NCBI GenBank assembly: GCA_910586015.1
Contig: CAJUGJ010000001.1
Span: forward strand, 155,750-219,749
DNA from: an uncultured Lachnospiraceae bacterium
Lineage (GTDB): Bacteria; Bacillota; Clostridia; Lachnospirales; Lachnospiraceae
Direction of reading: 5' to 3'
Length of the DNA stretch: 64,000 bases
This document shows positions 34,564-43,332 of this stretch, piece after piece (position 1 is the first letter of the stretch; each line of letters begins with the position of its first letter). A program made the position numbers and the translations under genes. The notes beneath the pieces are model-generated. The model was not told where the DNA came from and searched no databases. It saw only the letters and a program-made list of their open reading frames with translations.

Positions 34564-36267
34564 ATGAAACAACTACAAAAAGTACTTGTTTTTTTTATTG
34601 TACTTGGTATTTGCACTAGACTTGGTTCTGGTGTTTTTGCCTTTGCTGAAGAGGGAATGAGCGGATATAAAAATCCAAAAGATATTATTATCGCATCTCC
34701 TTCCGATCAATATTCTACCACAGCTTCTAAAGTTAGTATTTTAGGTGCTTGCGACTATCGTTATTCACTGTATATGAATGGAGAAGAAATTCCAACTACA
34801 GAATACGGTTTTTTCACTTGTTATGTATCTTTAAATGTAGGAGAAAATACATTTACCTTTACAAATGGGAAAAAAGAAAAAACATTGACGATTATTCGAA
34901 AAAAATCTTCCTCTTCATCATCTTCCTCAACGCCAAAAGAAACTACTTATACCAAAAAAGTATATGGTGTATTAAATAAAAATTATGGTTCTCGTCGTAA
35001 AAAACCAACGAATTCAGAAACGATTATTACCCCTTTAGTAGCAGGAACTACTTTTCGGATTTTAGGTGAATATAATGGATATTACAAGCTCTCTGATGGC
35101 AGTTATCTTGCTATTGATAAAATTACTACTTATAATAAAACTCTTGCAGACAATAAAGTAAGTTCTGGAAAGGTATATGAAGATATTGCCTCTAATATGA
35201 TGATGGTTGAGTTAAAAATGAGTGTCAATGCACTATATCGTGTTTTAGTTCAGAATAATACCATTACTTTAACTTTATACGATACCGTTTCCGCAGCAAA
35301 ATTGAAACTGCCAGAGAATGATATTATTGAAAGCATCTCTCTTTCTGTAGACTCTGCTGCTAAGAAGGCAGTTTATAAAATGAAATTAAAAGAAAATGCA
35401 GTGGTAAGTGGCTATGATATTGTTTTTAAAGATGGATCTATGTACTTTGGTCTAAAACAAGCTCCTGTTCTTGCAGAAGATGGCACATTAAAAGGGGCTA
35501 CCGTCGTAATTGATGCAGGACATGGTGGCAGTGACAATGGAACTGTCGGAGCAATGGGAACAAAAGGACCAGTAGAAAAAGATACTAACTTAGCGATTGC
35601 AAAGGCGGTAGAAAGTTATTTAAAAAAGCGTGGTGCAAATGTAATTATGACGCGTTCTGATGATACTTATATCGATTTGTATAGCAGAGTAAACCAAATT
35701 AAAGAGACAAAACCAGATCTATCTGTTTCTATTCATGGTAATTCTATGGGACAGACCTCTGACTACTCTGCTTCAAAAGGATTTTTAACTTTTTATAGCT
35801 ATAATTTATTTACAGATGCACAACAAAAACTAAATGATAGCATTATTCAGACATTAGGATTTGCAAAACGTGCTCCAAGATATCAAAATCTTGCACTAAC
35901 CCGTATTGTAAACTGTCCTTCTGTTTTACTAGAAACCAGCTTTTTATCGAATCCAGAAGACTATGAATATCTTATTAAAGAAAAAAATCAGAAGGCATTT
36001 GGAGAAGCGATCGGAAAAGCGGTAGAGGATTACCTTTTAGAACTTGCAGTCTATGATAGTGAAAAGCAAGCAGAACAAGAAAAAGCTCAAGAAACTATCG
36101 TACAAGCAAAACCAAAGACCAAAAATCATACCGTAAAAAAAGGGGAAACCCTCTCTTCTATTGCGAGAACATATCAGACTACCATTAAAAATCTAAAAGA
36201 ATTAAATAATATTAAAGATATTGATTATATTTATACAGGACAAAAATTAATCGTTCCAGCAAATTAG
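34564..36267 (+). CDS. N-acetylmuramoyl-L-alanine amidase with C-terminal LysM
   Basis: A 567-residue secreted amidase. A signal peptide (about 7-28) leads into a beta domain, a Ser-rich linker, an SH3-like region (about 140-190), an AMIN-like region (about 205-300), and an Amidase_3 domain with zinc ligands in DAGHGGSD, EKD and SIHGNS and catalytic Glu in LLETSFLSNP. It ends in one LysM wall-binding repeat (about 520-565). The ATG at 34564 follows GGAGG. A TATAAT-like box is at 34520-34525 without a clear -35, so a sporulation sigma factor is possible. Confidence 0.93.
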   Translation: MKQLQKVLVFFIVLGICTRLGSGVFAFAEEGMSGYKNPKDIIIASPSDQYSTTASKVSILGACDYRYSLYMNGEEIPTTEYGFFTCYVSLNVGENTFTFTNGKKEKTLTIIRKKSSSSSSSSTPKETTYTKKVYGVLNKNYGSRRKKPTNSETIITPLVAGTTFRILGEYNGYYKLSDGSYLAIDKITTYNKTLADNKVSSGKVYEDIASNMMMVELKMSVNALYRVLVQNNTITLTLYDTVSAAKLKLPENDIIESISLSVDSAAKKAVYKMKLKENAVVSGYDIVFKDGSMYFGLKQAPVLAEDGTLKGATVVIDAGHGGSDNGTVGAMGTKGPVEKDTNLAIAKAVESYLKKRGANVIMTRSDDTYIDLYSRVNQIKETKPDLSVSIHGNSMGQTSDYSASKGFLTFYSYNLFTDAQQKLNDSIIQTLGFAKRAPRYQNLALTRIVNCPSVLLETSFLSNPEDYEYLIKEKNQKAFGEAIGKAVEDYLLELAVYDSEKQAEQEKAQETIVQAKPKTKNHTVKKGETLSSIARTYQTTIKNLKELNNIKDIDYIYTGQKLIVPAN

Positions 36268-36278
36268 ACGAAAGTTTT

Positions 36279-36325
36279 AGGGGTAATAAAAAGTAACTAA
36301 TTTTATGTTATTTTTTATTACTCCT
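36279..36325. terminator. Strong bidirectional terminator
   Basis: A 19-bp stem (36279-36297 with 36307-36325, two G-T pairs) is followed by T5. It ends the amidase transcript, and its right half contains the stop of the converging acyltransferase gene. Confidence 0.85.
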
Positions 36326-37390
36326 TTTTCTCCTAAATCCAAATAAAAATTCAAGAATAGGAACTTTACTGACAAGAATACAAGTTATATAAGTCGCAAT
36401 AAATGCGGCTATTACTGAAATGAATAATACAATATAGAGATTTAAGCCTAGAATATTAAAAATATTTTCAAATATTACTATATATATAAAGTGGAATATA
36501 TATATTAAAAATGAGTATTCAGTTAATTTTTTTGTTATTTTATTAGATTTGTTTAATAAAGATTTCCCTAAACAAAGAAATGTTAATATACCAAATGTTC
36601 CTGAAAAATACATAGCGATTGTGTTTATTAAATTATATTTTGTATCACTCCATAAAAATAAATATATATTTATAATTGTAGATATAATAAATATTATTAT
36701 ATAGAAAAATTGAAATTTTTGAAGTTTTACAAAAGTTTCTTCTTCTGAAAATATATAATATCCTAATAAATATAAAAATAGATAAGTCACAATACTTTTC
36801 CCAACCAATTTAATAGGTATAAACATCATAACAACTAGACATAAAAAAATAATCGTAAAAACATTTTTATCCTTTATTTTTAATATTGGAGTATATTTTT
36901 TTTGAATGATTATAATACCAATACTAATTAGACTAATTATAAATAAATATAATAAAAACCATAAATGACCTATACTAAATCCACCGTCATAACCAGTCAG
37001 ATCTGTCCATTTCCTAAAAAAGATTATATAATGTGAAAAATAATTTCCAGTATATCCACAATTCACTTTATCTGCAATATATGTCATGACAGGTATAATA
37101 ACAAATGTTCCTGTCAATAAAGGCAATAGTAATTTATAGATACGTTCTTTTATATGTTGTCTATAGGAACGAGTTTGTAAAGAGTATTTTGTACTAATGC
37201 CTGCAAGAACAAAAAGTAATGTCATATACCAAGGAGATACTGCAACAATAAAAGAGCTAATAAAAGGATTTGCACCTAGTATAATATAATTGCCCTCTCC
37301 CCAGCAATTCCAAGCCATTGCAGCATGATATGGAAAAAGTAAAACAATACAAAATAATCTCAAATGATCAATATATATTTTTCTCTCCAT
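36308..37390 (-). CDS. Membrane acyltransferase, family 3 (OafA/YrhL-like)
   Basis: A 360-residue polytopic protein with about ten helices. It has the family 3 features of an N-terminal YIDHLRLFCIVLLFPYHAAM with the conserved His and an SIGHLWFLLYL motif near residue 141. Such proteins transfer acetyl or other acyl groups to extracytoplasmic sugars. It stands alone, with no glycan cluster around it, and has very AT-rich codon use. The acceptor is unknown. Confidence 0.85.
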   Translation of the reverse strand: MERKIYIDHLRLFCIVLLFPYHAAMAWNCWGEGNYIILGANPFISSFIVAVSPWYMTLLFVLAGISTKYSLQTRSYRQHIKERIYKLLLPLLTGTFVIIPVMTYIADKVNCGYTGNYFSHYIIFFRKWTDLTGYDGGFSIGHLWFLLYLFIISLISIGIIIIQKKYTPILKIKDKNVFTIIFLCLVVMMFIPIKLVGKSIVTYLFLYLLGYYIFSEEETFVKLQKFQFFYIIIFIISTIINIYLFLWSDTKYNLINTIAMYFSGTFGILTFLCLGKSLLNKSNKITKKLTEYSFLIYIFHFIYIVIFENIFNILGLNLYIVLFISVIAAFIATYITCILVSKVPILEFLFGFRRKRSNKK

Positions 37391-37622
37391 TTATAGTACC
37401 TATCCTAATAATCAAATTTAAACTTGGAGTTATTAAAAAATTAAATGTAAAATATTCACTTCTTAATACGAAATCTTCAATACTATTATTTTATCATAAA
37501 TATTTCGATTTTTCTATGAAAAGTTATTTAAAACGATATTGTGATTTGATATGATATCTACTATAATTTTTCTATTATAAAAATAACCTTTTAACTTTAT
37601 AGATACAAAAAATGAGGATAAA

Positions 37623-38342
37623 ATGAAAACTAAAAATATTGCAGTTATGTATGCTCTATTGGCAGCAGCTCTATATGCGATCAATATTCCTGTATCTAAA
37701 TTACTTCTAAATCATACAGGTGCGACTATTATAGCTGCATTTTTATATTTAGGAGCAGGTATTGACTATTGCTATATGGGAAAATAGAAAAATTAGTGAA
37801 AACCAAAAAAATACAAGAACATTTAACAAAAAAGAACTACCATATACGATTACTATGGTAGTCTTGGATATTATTGCTCCAATATTATTGATGTTTGGAA
37901 TTACAAGAGCAGCTTCAGCTAATGTAACATTATTAAATAATTTTGAAATTGTTTCTACTTCTATTATTGCTTTAGTAATTTTTAAGGAAAAAATATCTAC
38001 CAGATTATGGACTGCTATCTTAATGGTTACAATAGCTAGTATTATTCTCAGCTTTGAGGGAAAAGGAGCGTTTTCATTTAATGAGGGTTCACTTCTCAAG
38101 TAAAATGGATCATTTCAATCCTTTTCTTAGGCTTTATAGCATATGGACTAAGTATCAAATTTTATATTATGGCACAGAAGTATTTAGGTGCAGCAAAAAC
38201 AAGTGCTTATTATTCTATTGCACCATTAGGAGTAGCATTTAGTATGATATTATTAGGAGAAAGACCTGCTATACAATTTTATATTGCTATGATAATTATG
38301 ATAGTAAGTACAGTGTTTATGATAAAGGATTCGATTGATTGA
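37623..38342 (+). pseudogene. Broken EamA/DMT-family transporter
   Basis: The ATG at 37623 opens a normal DMT transporter start (MKTKNIAVMYALLAAALYAI) but stops at 37785 after 54 codons. The middle continues in another frame (37762-38100: LPYTITMVVLDIIAPILLMF, then IVSTSIIALVIFKEKIS). The end runs in a third frame (38100-38342: FLGFIAYGLSIKFYIMAQ, then LGAAKTSAYYSIAPLGVAFS). Relative to the usual ten-helix protein about 70-90 residues are missing at the second break. So there are two frame changes and one deletion. Confidence 0.82.
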
Positions 38343-38367
38343 TAATCTGTTTCTCTTCTGCAATCTA

Positions 38368-39800
38368 TTATAAAAGGCTATACAACTCGTCAATAATAGG
38401 GAGGCAAATATTCTTTATCATGTTTTTCTTAAATGGATTGGATAAATGTGCTGTTTGTAATAACTCCAAATATGATTTACTTCCTCCTTTGCTACATAAT
38501 CTTATATAATCTGACCATGCCTGCTCAAAGTTGTTTTTCATTTTAAGATAAAACTCATAAGTACTAATTTGTGCAATGTCATATTGGATATAATAAAATG
38601 GACTTTCAACTATATGTGTTTGGCGTGACCAACATTTTCCCTGACGTATATCTTCAAGAGATATCTTGTTCCAAGGAATATATTTATTTGAAATATCAGC
38701 CCACAATTCACAAAGTTGTACGCTTGATTTATTCTTATCATACATTACATGTTCAAATTCATCTATAGCACACCGATATGCCATATTTTCAAGCTGCTGT
38801 ATTAAATGATTTCGTATATACTCTTTTTTATGTTCTCCTACAAACATATTTAAATAGGGAAACATAAAGTGTTCCATTGTTTTAGAATGTATTTCGTTTA
38901 CAGCAGGGGAAGAACGATGTAATTCATATAATGGCTGCTTTCTTGCAGCAGTATAAAAAGCAAATCCATGACCGAATTCATGAACCGCATATCCTGTTTC
39001 CATTCCATCCCCTGTATAGTTTCCAATAATAAAAGGAAGCTTCTCATATGGAATCATACAACAGATAAATCTTTATACATAGTGACAATAGCGGAAATCA
39101 GCTCTTTCGAATTTGCAACACTGGTAGGAAAACTGTTCAAGGCAATTCCCTTTGCTTTCATATCTGTCACTACAGGTGTAATATATTTTTGGATATTGTA
39201 GCGAAAATCTGTTATCTCTTTTATTTTGTAGTCTTGTCTTCCCTGAATATGATATCCAAGATTTATGTAGCTGATATAACCAAGACTATCTGCAAGGTCA
39301 CAGCGGATTTCTATTAGCTTTCGAAACACTTGATATAATGCTTTTTCGTCACGACTATCTTTTGCCATTAACTTTCTATACTGCATTTTTAAGGCTGATT
39401 CTTCCGACTGTAATCTCATACTATCCGAATTTTGAGTAGTTCTATGTCAATCAATATGTTCAAAAATTTGTTTTCCAAATTCTTGTTCTAATTCATAACG
39501 GTATTGAGAAGTTGCTGCTATCCTATTACACTCATCCCGCAACGCATATAATAGAGGATCCTCCTTGTTTTGTATTTCAATTTCCTCCAAACTATATTGA
39601 TAATCTATTCCACATAGATGGCGTATATAAATAATTTCTTCTTGAAATTCCATATATTCTATTTCTTTTTTAACTTCCAACCAAACATCGCGGAACATTT
39701 GATAGGACATAGCCGTTTGCATCCTGTTTTTATAGTCCTTTAGTTTTTTCTTTACTTCTGAATAATCAGGTCTTATATAATTCCATTTTGAAAATTTCAT
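38368..39800 (-). pseudogene. Degenerate M3-family oligoendopeptidase
   Basis: Three consecutive pieces match the order of an M3 (thimet/PepF-like) metallopeptidase. They are an N-terminal part from ATG 39800 to a stop at 39447, a middle part at 39054-39419, and a C-terminal part at 38368-39057. The zinc motif HEFGH and the downstream Glu (in EIHSKTME) survive. About 60 residues are missing between the first two pieces and about 20 before HEFGH. The 4-nt overlap of the last two pieces is probably accidental. No single intact product can be made. Confidence 0.75.
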
Positions 39801-39841
39801 TTTACCCCCTTTTTTTAACAAAAAATGTGTACTTAATTTTT

Positions 39842-39961
39842 GATTATATCATTGTATTAGACAAAATACAACTCAATGAAACAGACTTCTTTGACTATGA
39901 AAGTGACTTTAAATTTGTTATTTCAAAGCCACTACAAGGCTACTTGTTTGTAAAAATATAG
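39842..39961 (+). pseudogene. C-terminal fragment of an unidentified protein
   Basis: An open frame without a start reads DYIIVLDKIQLNETDFF, continues FKFVISKPLQGYLFVKI, and stops at 39959-39961. It looks like the end of a lost gene whose 5' part was deleted beside the M3 pseudogene. The family was not recognised. Confidence 0.35.
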
Positions 39962-40028
39962 AAATACTTCTATTGTTTACTTTCATGAATTTAAGTTTTA
40001 CATAATCTTAATAGATTTATCTGAATAA

Positions 40029-40451
40029 ATAAAGTATTTGGAAAAGCTAGGTGGATTAAATGCAAAAAAAACACAAACACTACGACATCAATTTTATAAG
40101 AGTAGAGAGTTATTGGATAAAATAAAAACTCCTTATTTATTGCACACAGATTTATGGGAAGGAAATGTTCTTTTAAATAGAGATATATTGGAAATTATTG
40201 ATAGTGACAGGACAATGTATGGAGATAAGGATTTCGAATTTTCTAGTGTATGGATGGACAATTCTGCCTTACAGGAAGGATATGATTCTATCATACAAAA
40301 ATCTACTAGTCCTAATGATGTAAAGCGTCGGCAACTTTATCAAATGTTCTTTTGTCTTTTAGAAGCCTATGTTGGGTATAGCGAATACAATAATCCAGAA
40401 TTATATAAAACTCGTAAAAAAGAGTTGATGCAGCATATATTGTGCTTTTAA
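40029..40451 (+). pseudogene. 5'-truncated phosphotransferase (APH/choline-kinase fold)
   Basis: The frame is open from 40029 to 40451 and contains the catalytic signature HTDLWEGNVLL and the metal-binding IDSDR typical of aminoglycoside phosphotransferase/fructosamine-kinase-like proteins. Only the C-terminal half (about 138 residues) is present; the ATP-binding N-lobe is missing and a stop precedes the frame. A TTG at 40038 lacks a ribosome site. It probably does not make an active kinase. Confidence 0.65.
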
Positions 40452-40644
40452 TGAAATAAGCCTGTTATACTTTTGGAAAAATTTCAGGACAATAAAGAGA
40501 TTTATTTTAATATATAATAGTGTTAAAACTATACTAAATTTGGTAAATTAGGTTTTATATGAATGTCTCCTATTAGGAATACTGTAATATCAAGGCTTTC
40601 CAGAGCCTGCACCCAAAAAAAAATTTAATCAGAGCTATCACATT
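40452..40644. other. Gene-free spacer
   Basis: Very AT-rich up to about 40590, then abruptly richer in GC. No gene or strong signal is seen. The composition step is the left edge of a probable foreign patch. Confidence 0.4.
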
Positions 40645-40779
40645 ACGCAAAAAGCCTTCCAGCAAGAAAAAACGGGCGGCTTTTTTGCGTGGATAGCCGA
40701 GAGGGAGGCGAAAAAATAGTAACAAAGTTAGAGCTGTGACTTGCTGGGGAGTGGTGCTGTGCCACTCCCTAGCTTTTTT
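40645..40779 (+). mobile_element. GC-rich hairpin patch, probable mobile-element intergenic remnant
   Basis: Two strong hairpins. ACGCAAAAAGCC (40645-40656) pairs with GGCTTTTTTGCGT (40678-40690) with one bulge. GCTGGGGAGTGG (40743-40754) pairs with CCACTCCCTAGC (40762-40773), followed by six T. A further GGGAC/GTCCC dyad follows at 40788-40802. Composition is unlike the AT-rich surroundings. It resembles non-coding or transfer-origin regions of clostridial mobilizable elements, but this is only a resemblance. The second hairpin would work as a plus-strand terminator. Confidence 0.45.
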
Positions 40780-40895
40780 CGTACTTCGGGACATTTTGTC
40801 CCAAAGGTGGAATGGATTGTTGGATGAAAATGTGATATACTTAATTTACTGGTAGACTATATTTTGCTAAATTAGAAGCTATAAAGGAGAAAACC

Positions 40896-41144
40896 ATGAC
40901 TGACCCAATAGAACAGATAAACAATATATCTAATATGGAAGATTTCTTAAATTTTGTTATTCAATTAGCTAAGGATGCAAAAGAGCATCCCGAAGAATGG
41001 ACAAATACTACTATTACTGATTATTTAGGACAAATAGCAAGTTGGATAGATGATTGCTATTTGTTTGAAGATAAAATAAACTTTGAAAAGTTGGACTATA
41101 AAACATTGGCAAAAATTTTATATATGGGAAAGATTTATGAGTAA
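40896..41144 (+). CDS. DUF7660-like small acidic protein
   Basis: An 82-residue soluble acidic protein. The pattern FLNFVIQLAKDAKEHPEEW, then LGQIASWIDD and a C-terminal LAKILYMGKIYE matches what is known of DUF7660, small proteins seen singly or near polymorphic-toxin immunity genes. The ATG at 40896 follows AAAGGAG at 40885. It is the only intact gene in this degenerate stretch. Whether it is an orphan immunity protein is speculation. Confidence 0.6.
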   Translation: MTDPIEQINNISNMEDFLNFVIQLAKDAKEHPEEWTNTTITDYLGQIASWIDDCYLFEDKINFEKLDYKTLAKILYMGKIYE

Positions 41145-41176
41145 ATATTTTTCACTTTATTTAATGGAATAATATC

Positions 41177-41296
41177 ATGGCGAAAAGAGGTGCTACCACA
41201 ACCTACATCCGGTTCTACGAGCAGGCGGCGGGACTGAGTGTCGTTCAGACAATGAAGGAGCGGTTTGCCTATGGGCTCAACCCCCAAAAGCTGGGT
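41177..41296 (+). pseudogene. Possible relaxase N-terminal remnant
   Basis: A GC-rich frame from ATG 41177 reads MAKRGATTTYIRFYEQ and then MKERFAYGLNPQKLG. The R-F-x-Y-x-x-N-P-x-K pattern is like the first motif of mobilisation relaxases. After about residue 40 the frame runs into unrelated antisense transposase sequence, so at most an N-terminal stub survives. Similarity is from memory and weak. Confidence 0.35.
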
Positions 41297-41413
41297 CGTG
41301 ATGCGCAGGATTACATCCACGCCCTGCTCCTGTGCGTAAATAAAATTTTGCGCTGTCCCATACCCAACATCCGCCATAACGAGGTTCTCTGAAACTTTGA
41401 TAAATAGACACAA
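41297..41413 (-). mobile_element. IS4-type transposase fragment
   Basis: On the minus strand the segment reads SENLVMADVGYG followed by YAQEQGVDVILRIT. This looks like the region around the second catalytic Asp of IS4-family DDE transposases, where the usual form is ADRGYG with an Arg. Only about 35 codons survive and no inverted repeats were found. It abuts the relaxase-like stub, giving a chimeric scrap of two mobile genes. Confidence 0.5.
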
Positions 41414-41416
41414 AAA

Positions 41417-41449
41417 AAGCCATCGATTATAGATATTACTCGACGGCTT
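41417..41449 (-). terminator. Terminator of the rubrerythrin gene
   Basis: AAGCCATCGA (41417-41426) faces TCGACGGCTT (41440-41449). The one mismatch is a G-U pair in minus-strand RNA, and a run of seven U follows. Confidence 0.75.
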
Positions 41450-41494
41450 AATACCAATTCAGAAAAATAAATTATTCATAAATATATCAATTTA

Positions 41495-42034
41495 TTAATA
41501 ATTTTCTGCCTTTACCTGAAAATATGCCTTTGGATGTTTACAAACAGGACAGACTTCAGGTGCTTGTTTTCCAACACAAATATGTCCACAATTAGAACAC
41601 TGCCAAATCATATCGCCATCTTTTGAAAAGACAAGTCCACCCTCAATATTAGCCAAAAGTTTTCGATAGCGTTCTTCATGTTCTTTTTCAATCGCTGCAA
41701 CTCCTTCAAATAAGGCAGCAATTTCGTCAAACCCTTCTTCTCTTGCTTCTTTTGCAAATGCAGCATACATCTCAGTCCATTCATAATTTTCACCTTCTGC
41801 TGCATGTTTCAAATTTTCCTCTGTACTTCCAATTCCGTCGTGAAGCAATTTATACCAAATTTTTGCATGTTCTTTTTCATTATTTGCTGTTTCTTCAAAC
41901 AATGCTGCGATCTGTACATATCCATCTTTTTTTGCTTTCGATGCAAAATAGGTATATTTATTTCTTGCCTCAGATTCTCCAGCAAATGCAGCAAGTAAAT
42001 TTGCTTCTGTCTTTGTACCTTTTAAATTTGCCAT
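41495..42034 (-). CDS. rbr: Rubrerythrin
   Basis: A 179-residue non-haem iron peroxidase. The N-terminal di-iron four-helix bundle has ExxH-type ligands (GESEARNKY, NNEKEHAKIW, EEGFDEIA, EKEHEERY). The C-terminal rubredoxin-like domain has two CxxC knuckles, CSNCGH (about 145) and CPVCKH (about 161). It reduces hydrogen peroxide in anaerobes. The gene has its own promoter, a perfect palindrome just before the ribosome site, and a terminator, so it is a regulated single-gene unit. Confidence 0.96.
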   Translation of the reverse strand: MANLKGTKTEANLLAAFAGESEARNKYTYFASKAKKDGYVQIAALFEETANNEKEHAKIWYKLLHDGIGSTEENLKHAAEGENYEWTEMYAAFAKEAREEGFDEIAALFEGVAAIEKEHEERYRKLLANIEGGLVFSKDGDMIWQCSNCGHICVGKQAPEVCPVCKHPKAYFQVKAENY

Positions 42035-42050
42035 AATACTAACCTCCTAA

Positions 42051-42075
42051 TAAAATAGTAATAGTTACTATTTTA
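42051..42075. promoter_or_regulatory. Perfect 11-bp palindromic operator at rbr
   Basis: TAAAATAGTAA (42051-42061) and TTACTATTTTA (42065-42075) are perfect inverted repeats around a 3-bp centre. The palindrome directly abuts the -10 box and ends before the ribosome site, the position expected of a repressor. PerR/Fur-type control is common for rubrerythrins, but the sequence is not a textbook PerR box, so the regulator is unassigned. Confidence 0.7.
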
Positions 42076-42102
42076 TTATAACACAAAAAATCAGATTGTC
42101 AA
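42075..42102 (-). promoter_or_regulatory. Sigma-A promoter of rbr
   Basis: On the minus strand TTGACA (42097-42102) and TATAAT (42075-42080) are separated by 16 bp. The palindromic operator begins at the end of the -10 box. Confidence 0.8.
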
Positions 42103-42243
42103 TTTAAGTTCTATAAATAGAAAATAATATTTATAAAAGTATTATAATTTATATATTGAAAATATATTTAATTTTGAAATTTTAGAACAAACAAAAACAA
42201 ATTTATATGATTATACTAATACTATTATAGCATATTACTATAA
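42103..42243. other. AT-rich spacer upstream of rbr
   Basis: No gene is recognised. It lies between the rbr promoter and the start of the open-frame fragment at 42244. Confidence 0.4.
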
Positions 42244-42405
42244 TTTATTTCCTTTGGATATGAAATTATTGATTATATTAATGATCCATCAGATATACCA
42301 ATGCCCTATGCTACAGAAAAATTCTATATTATTAATGATGGTTGGTTGTCTCAAAATGTTCGTGTAAATACATATTATTGTGATGCAGTTATATATATGG
42401 ACTAA
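42244..42405 (+). pseudogene. C-terminal fragment of an unidentified protein
   Basis: An open frame of 53 codons begins right after a stop at 42241 and has no proper start. It reads FGYEIIDYINDPSDIPMPYA and then NDGWLSQNVRVNTYYCDAV before its stop at 42403-42405. It looks like the tail of a lost gene and is followed by a good terminator. The family was not recognised. Confidence 0.4.
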
Positions 42406-42417
42406 TTTAAATCATGA

Positions 42418-42470
42418 CTCCTACTATAAGCACTCATTCAATATTTTGAGTACTTATAGTAGGAGTTTTT
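42418..42470. terminator. Bidirectional terminator
   Basis: CTCCTACTATAAGCACTC (42418-42435) pairs with GAGTACTTATAGTAGGAG (42448-42465) with one internal mismatch, then T5. It closes the fragment on the plus strand and the unknown operon on the minus strand. Confidence 0.8.
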
Positions 42471-42480
42471 AATAGGATTT

Positions 42481-43299
42481 TTATAATATCTCTTCTAAAA
42501 TATGAATAAACTCTTCTGCACATTTTTCTTGGGATAAAGAGTGTTTAATATTTACTGCATATCTAGAATCTATTAATGTCCAATTAGAACAATATTGTAT
42601 AATATTAACAAAATTTTCTTTTTTAAAATATGCAAAATAAATAAATCGCTCTTCTTTTGTCTTTTCGACCTTTTGATAATAATAGACGATTGTTACTGGA
42701 ATAGAATTGATTTGTGATACTTTTGTACCAGTAAATATTTCTTCTAAATAATAAAGAAAGGGATTCATAAAATTATATATTTTTTTAATATTATCACTGC
42801 AAAGCCAACTGATAGAGATATTCCCATGATTAGAAATACTATTTATTTCTAATTTATCTTTTTTTAAATAGCAGCCATAAATAAAAGAAGAATGGAAAAA
42901 CTTTTCTAAGATATTTAATTGAGGATAATTATTTTTCATCTTAGAATATTGTTCTTTATTATTGCCTATTATCATTTCCTCTATATCTGTTTGAAAAAAT
43001 AATCCATTATTTTCATTACAATATCTAGATGCTACTTTATATATTGTATTATGAACAACATATTCAGAAGAATATAAACTAAACTTTTTAATAATATCAA
43101 ACTCTTTTTCATTTATTTCGTTAAATATTATATTCTCCTGATTAAATGGAACTTGTTTTTCAAAATAATATAGTATCTTAGTGTTATATGGAGAATCCAC
43201 TTCATCTACTTTTATATTTCTAGTTTGATTATAGCAAATGATTAAATATAAAATTATAGTAATAAAAACAAAAATATAATGTTTTTTAATAGATTTCAT
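42481..43299 (-). CDS. Membrane-anchored extracytoplasmic protein of unknown function
   Basis: A 272-residue protein with one N-terminal membrane segment (about 7-24) and a soluble exterior rich in Tyr, Asn, Ile and Lys. No catalytic motif was recognised. Aromatic patterns such as YVVHNTIYKVASRYC and SWLCSDNIKKIYNF suggest a folded alpha/beta domain; four or more cysteines are present. The ATG at 43299 follows AAGGAG. It is the last gene of a three-gene operon with a small membrane protein and a broken secreted-protein gene. Confidence 0.65.
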   Translation of the reverse strand: MKSIKKHYIFVFITIILYLIICYNQTRNIKVDEVDSPYNTKILYYFEKQVPFNQENIIFNEINEKEFDIIKKFSLYSSEYVVHNTIYKVASRYCNENNGLFFQTDIEEMIIGNNKEQYSKMKNNYPQLNILEKFFHSSFIYGCYLKKDKLEINSISNHGNISISWLCSDNIKKIYNFMNPFLYYLEEIFTGTKVSQINSIPVTIVYYYQKVEKTKEERFIYFAYFKKENFVNIIQYCSNWTLIDSRYAVNIKHSLSQEKCAEEFIHILEEIL

Positions 43300-43332
43300 G
43301 AATATATTACTCCTTATAATTATTAACAACTG

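Noticed and set aside
40573..40794. A 73-residue minus-strand reading frame
   Set aside because: It runs through two strong hairpins, one with a terminator-like T-tract, has no ribosome site and no family likeness. It is treated as non-coding.
41135..41413. A complete small minus-strand gene of 92 codons
   Set aside because: Only about 35 codons look like a transposase; the rest is antisense to a different GC-rich frame and the start lies in the terminator region. It is called a fragment instead.
42051..42075. Assigning the rbr palindrome to PerR or Fur
   Set aside because: The half-sites do not match the usual PerR/Fur boxes closely enough, so the regulator is left open.
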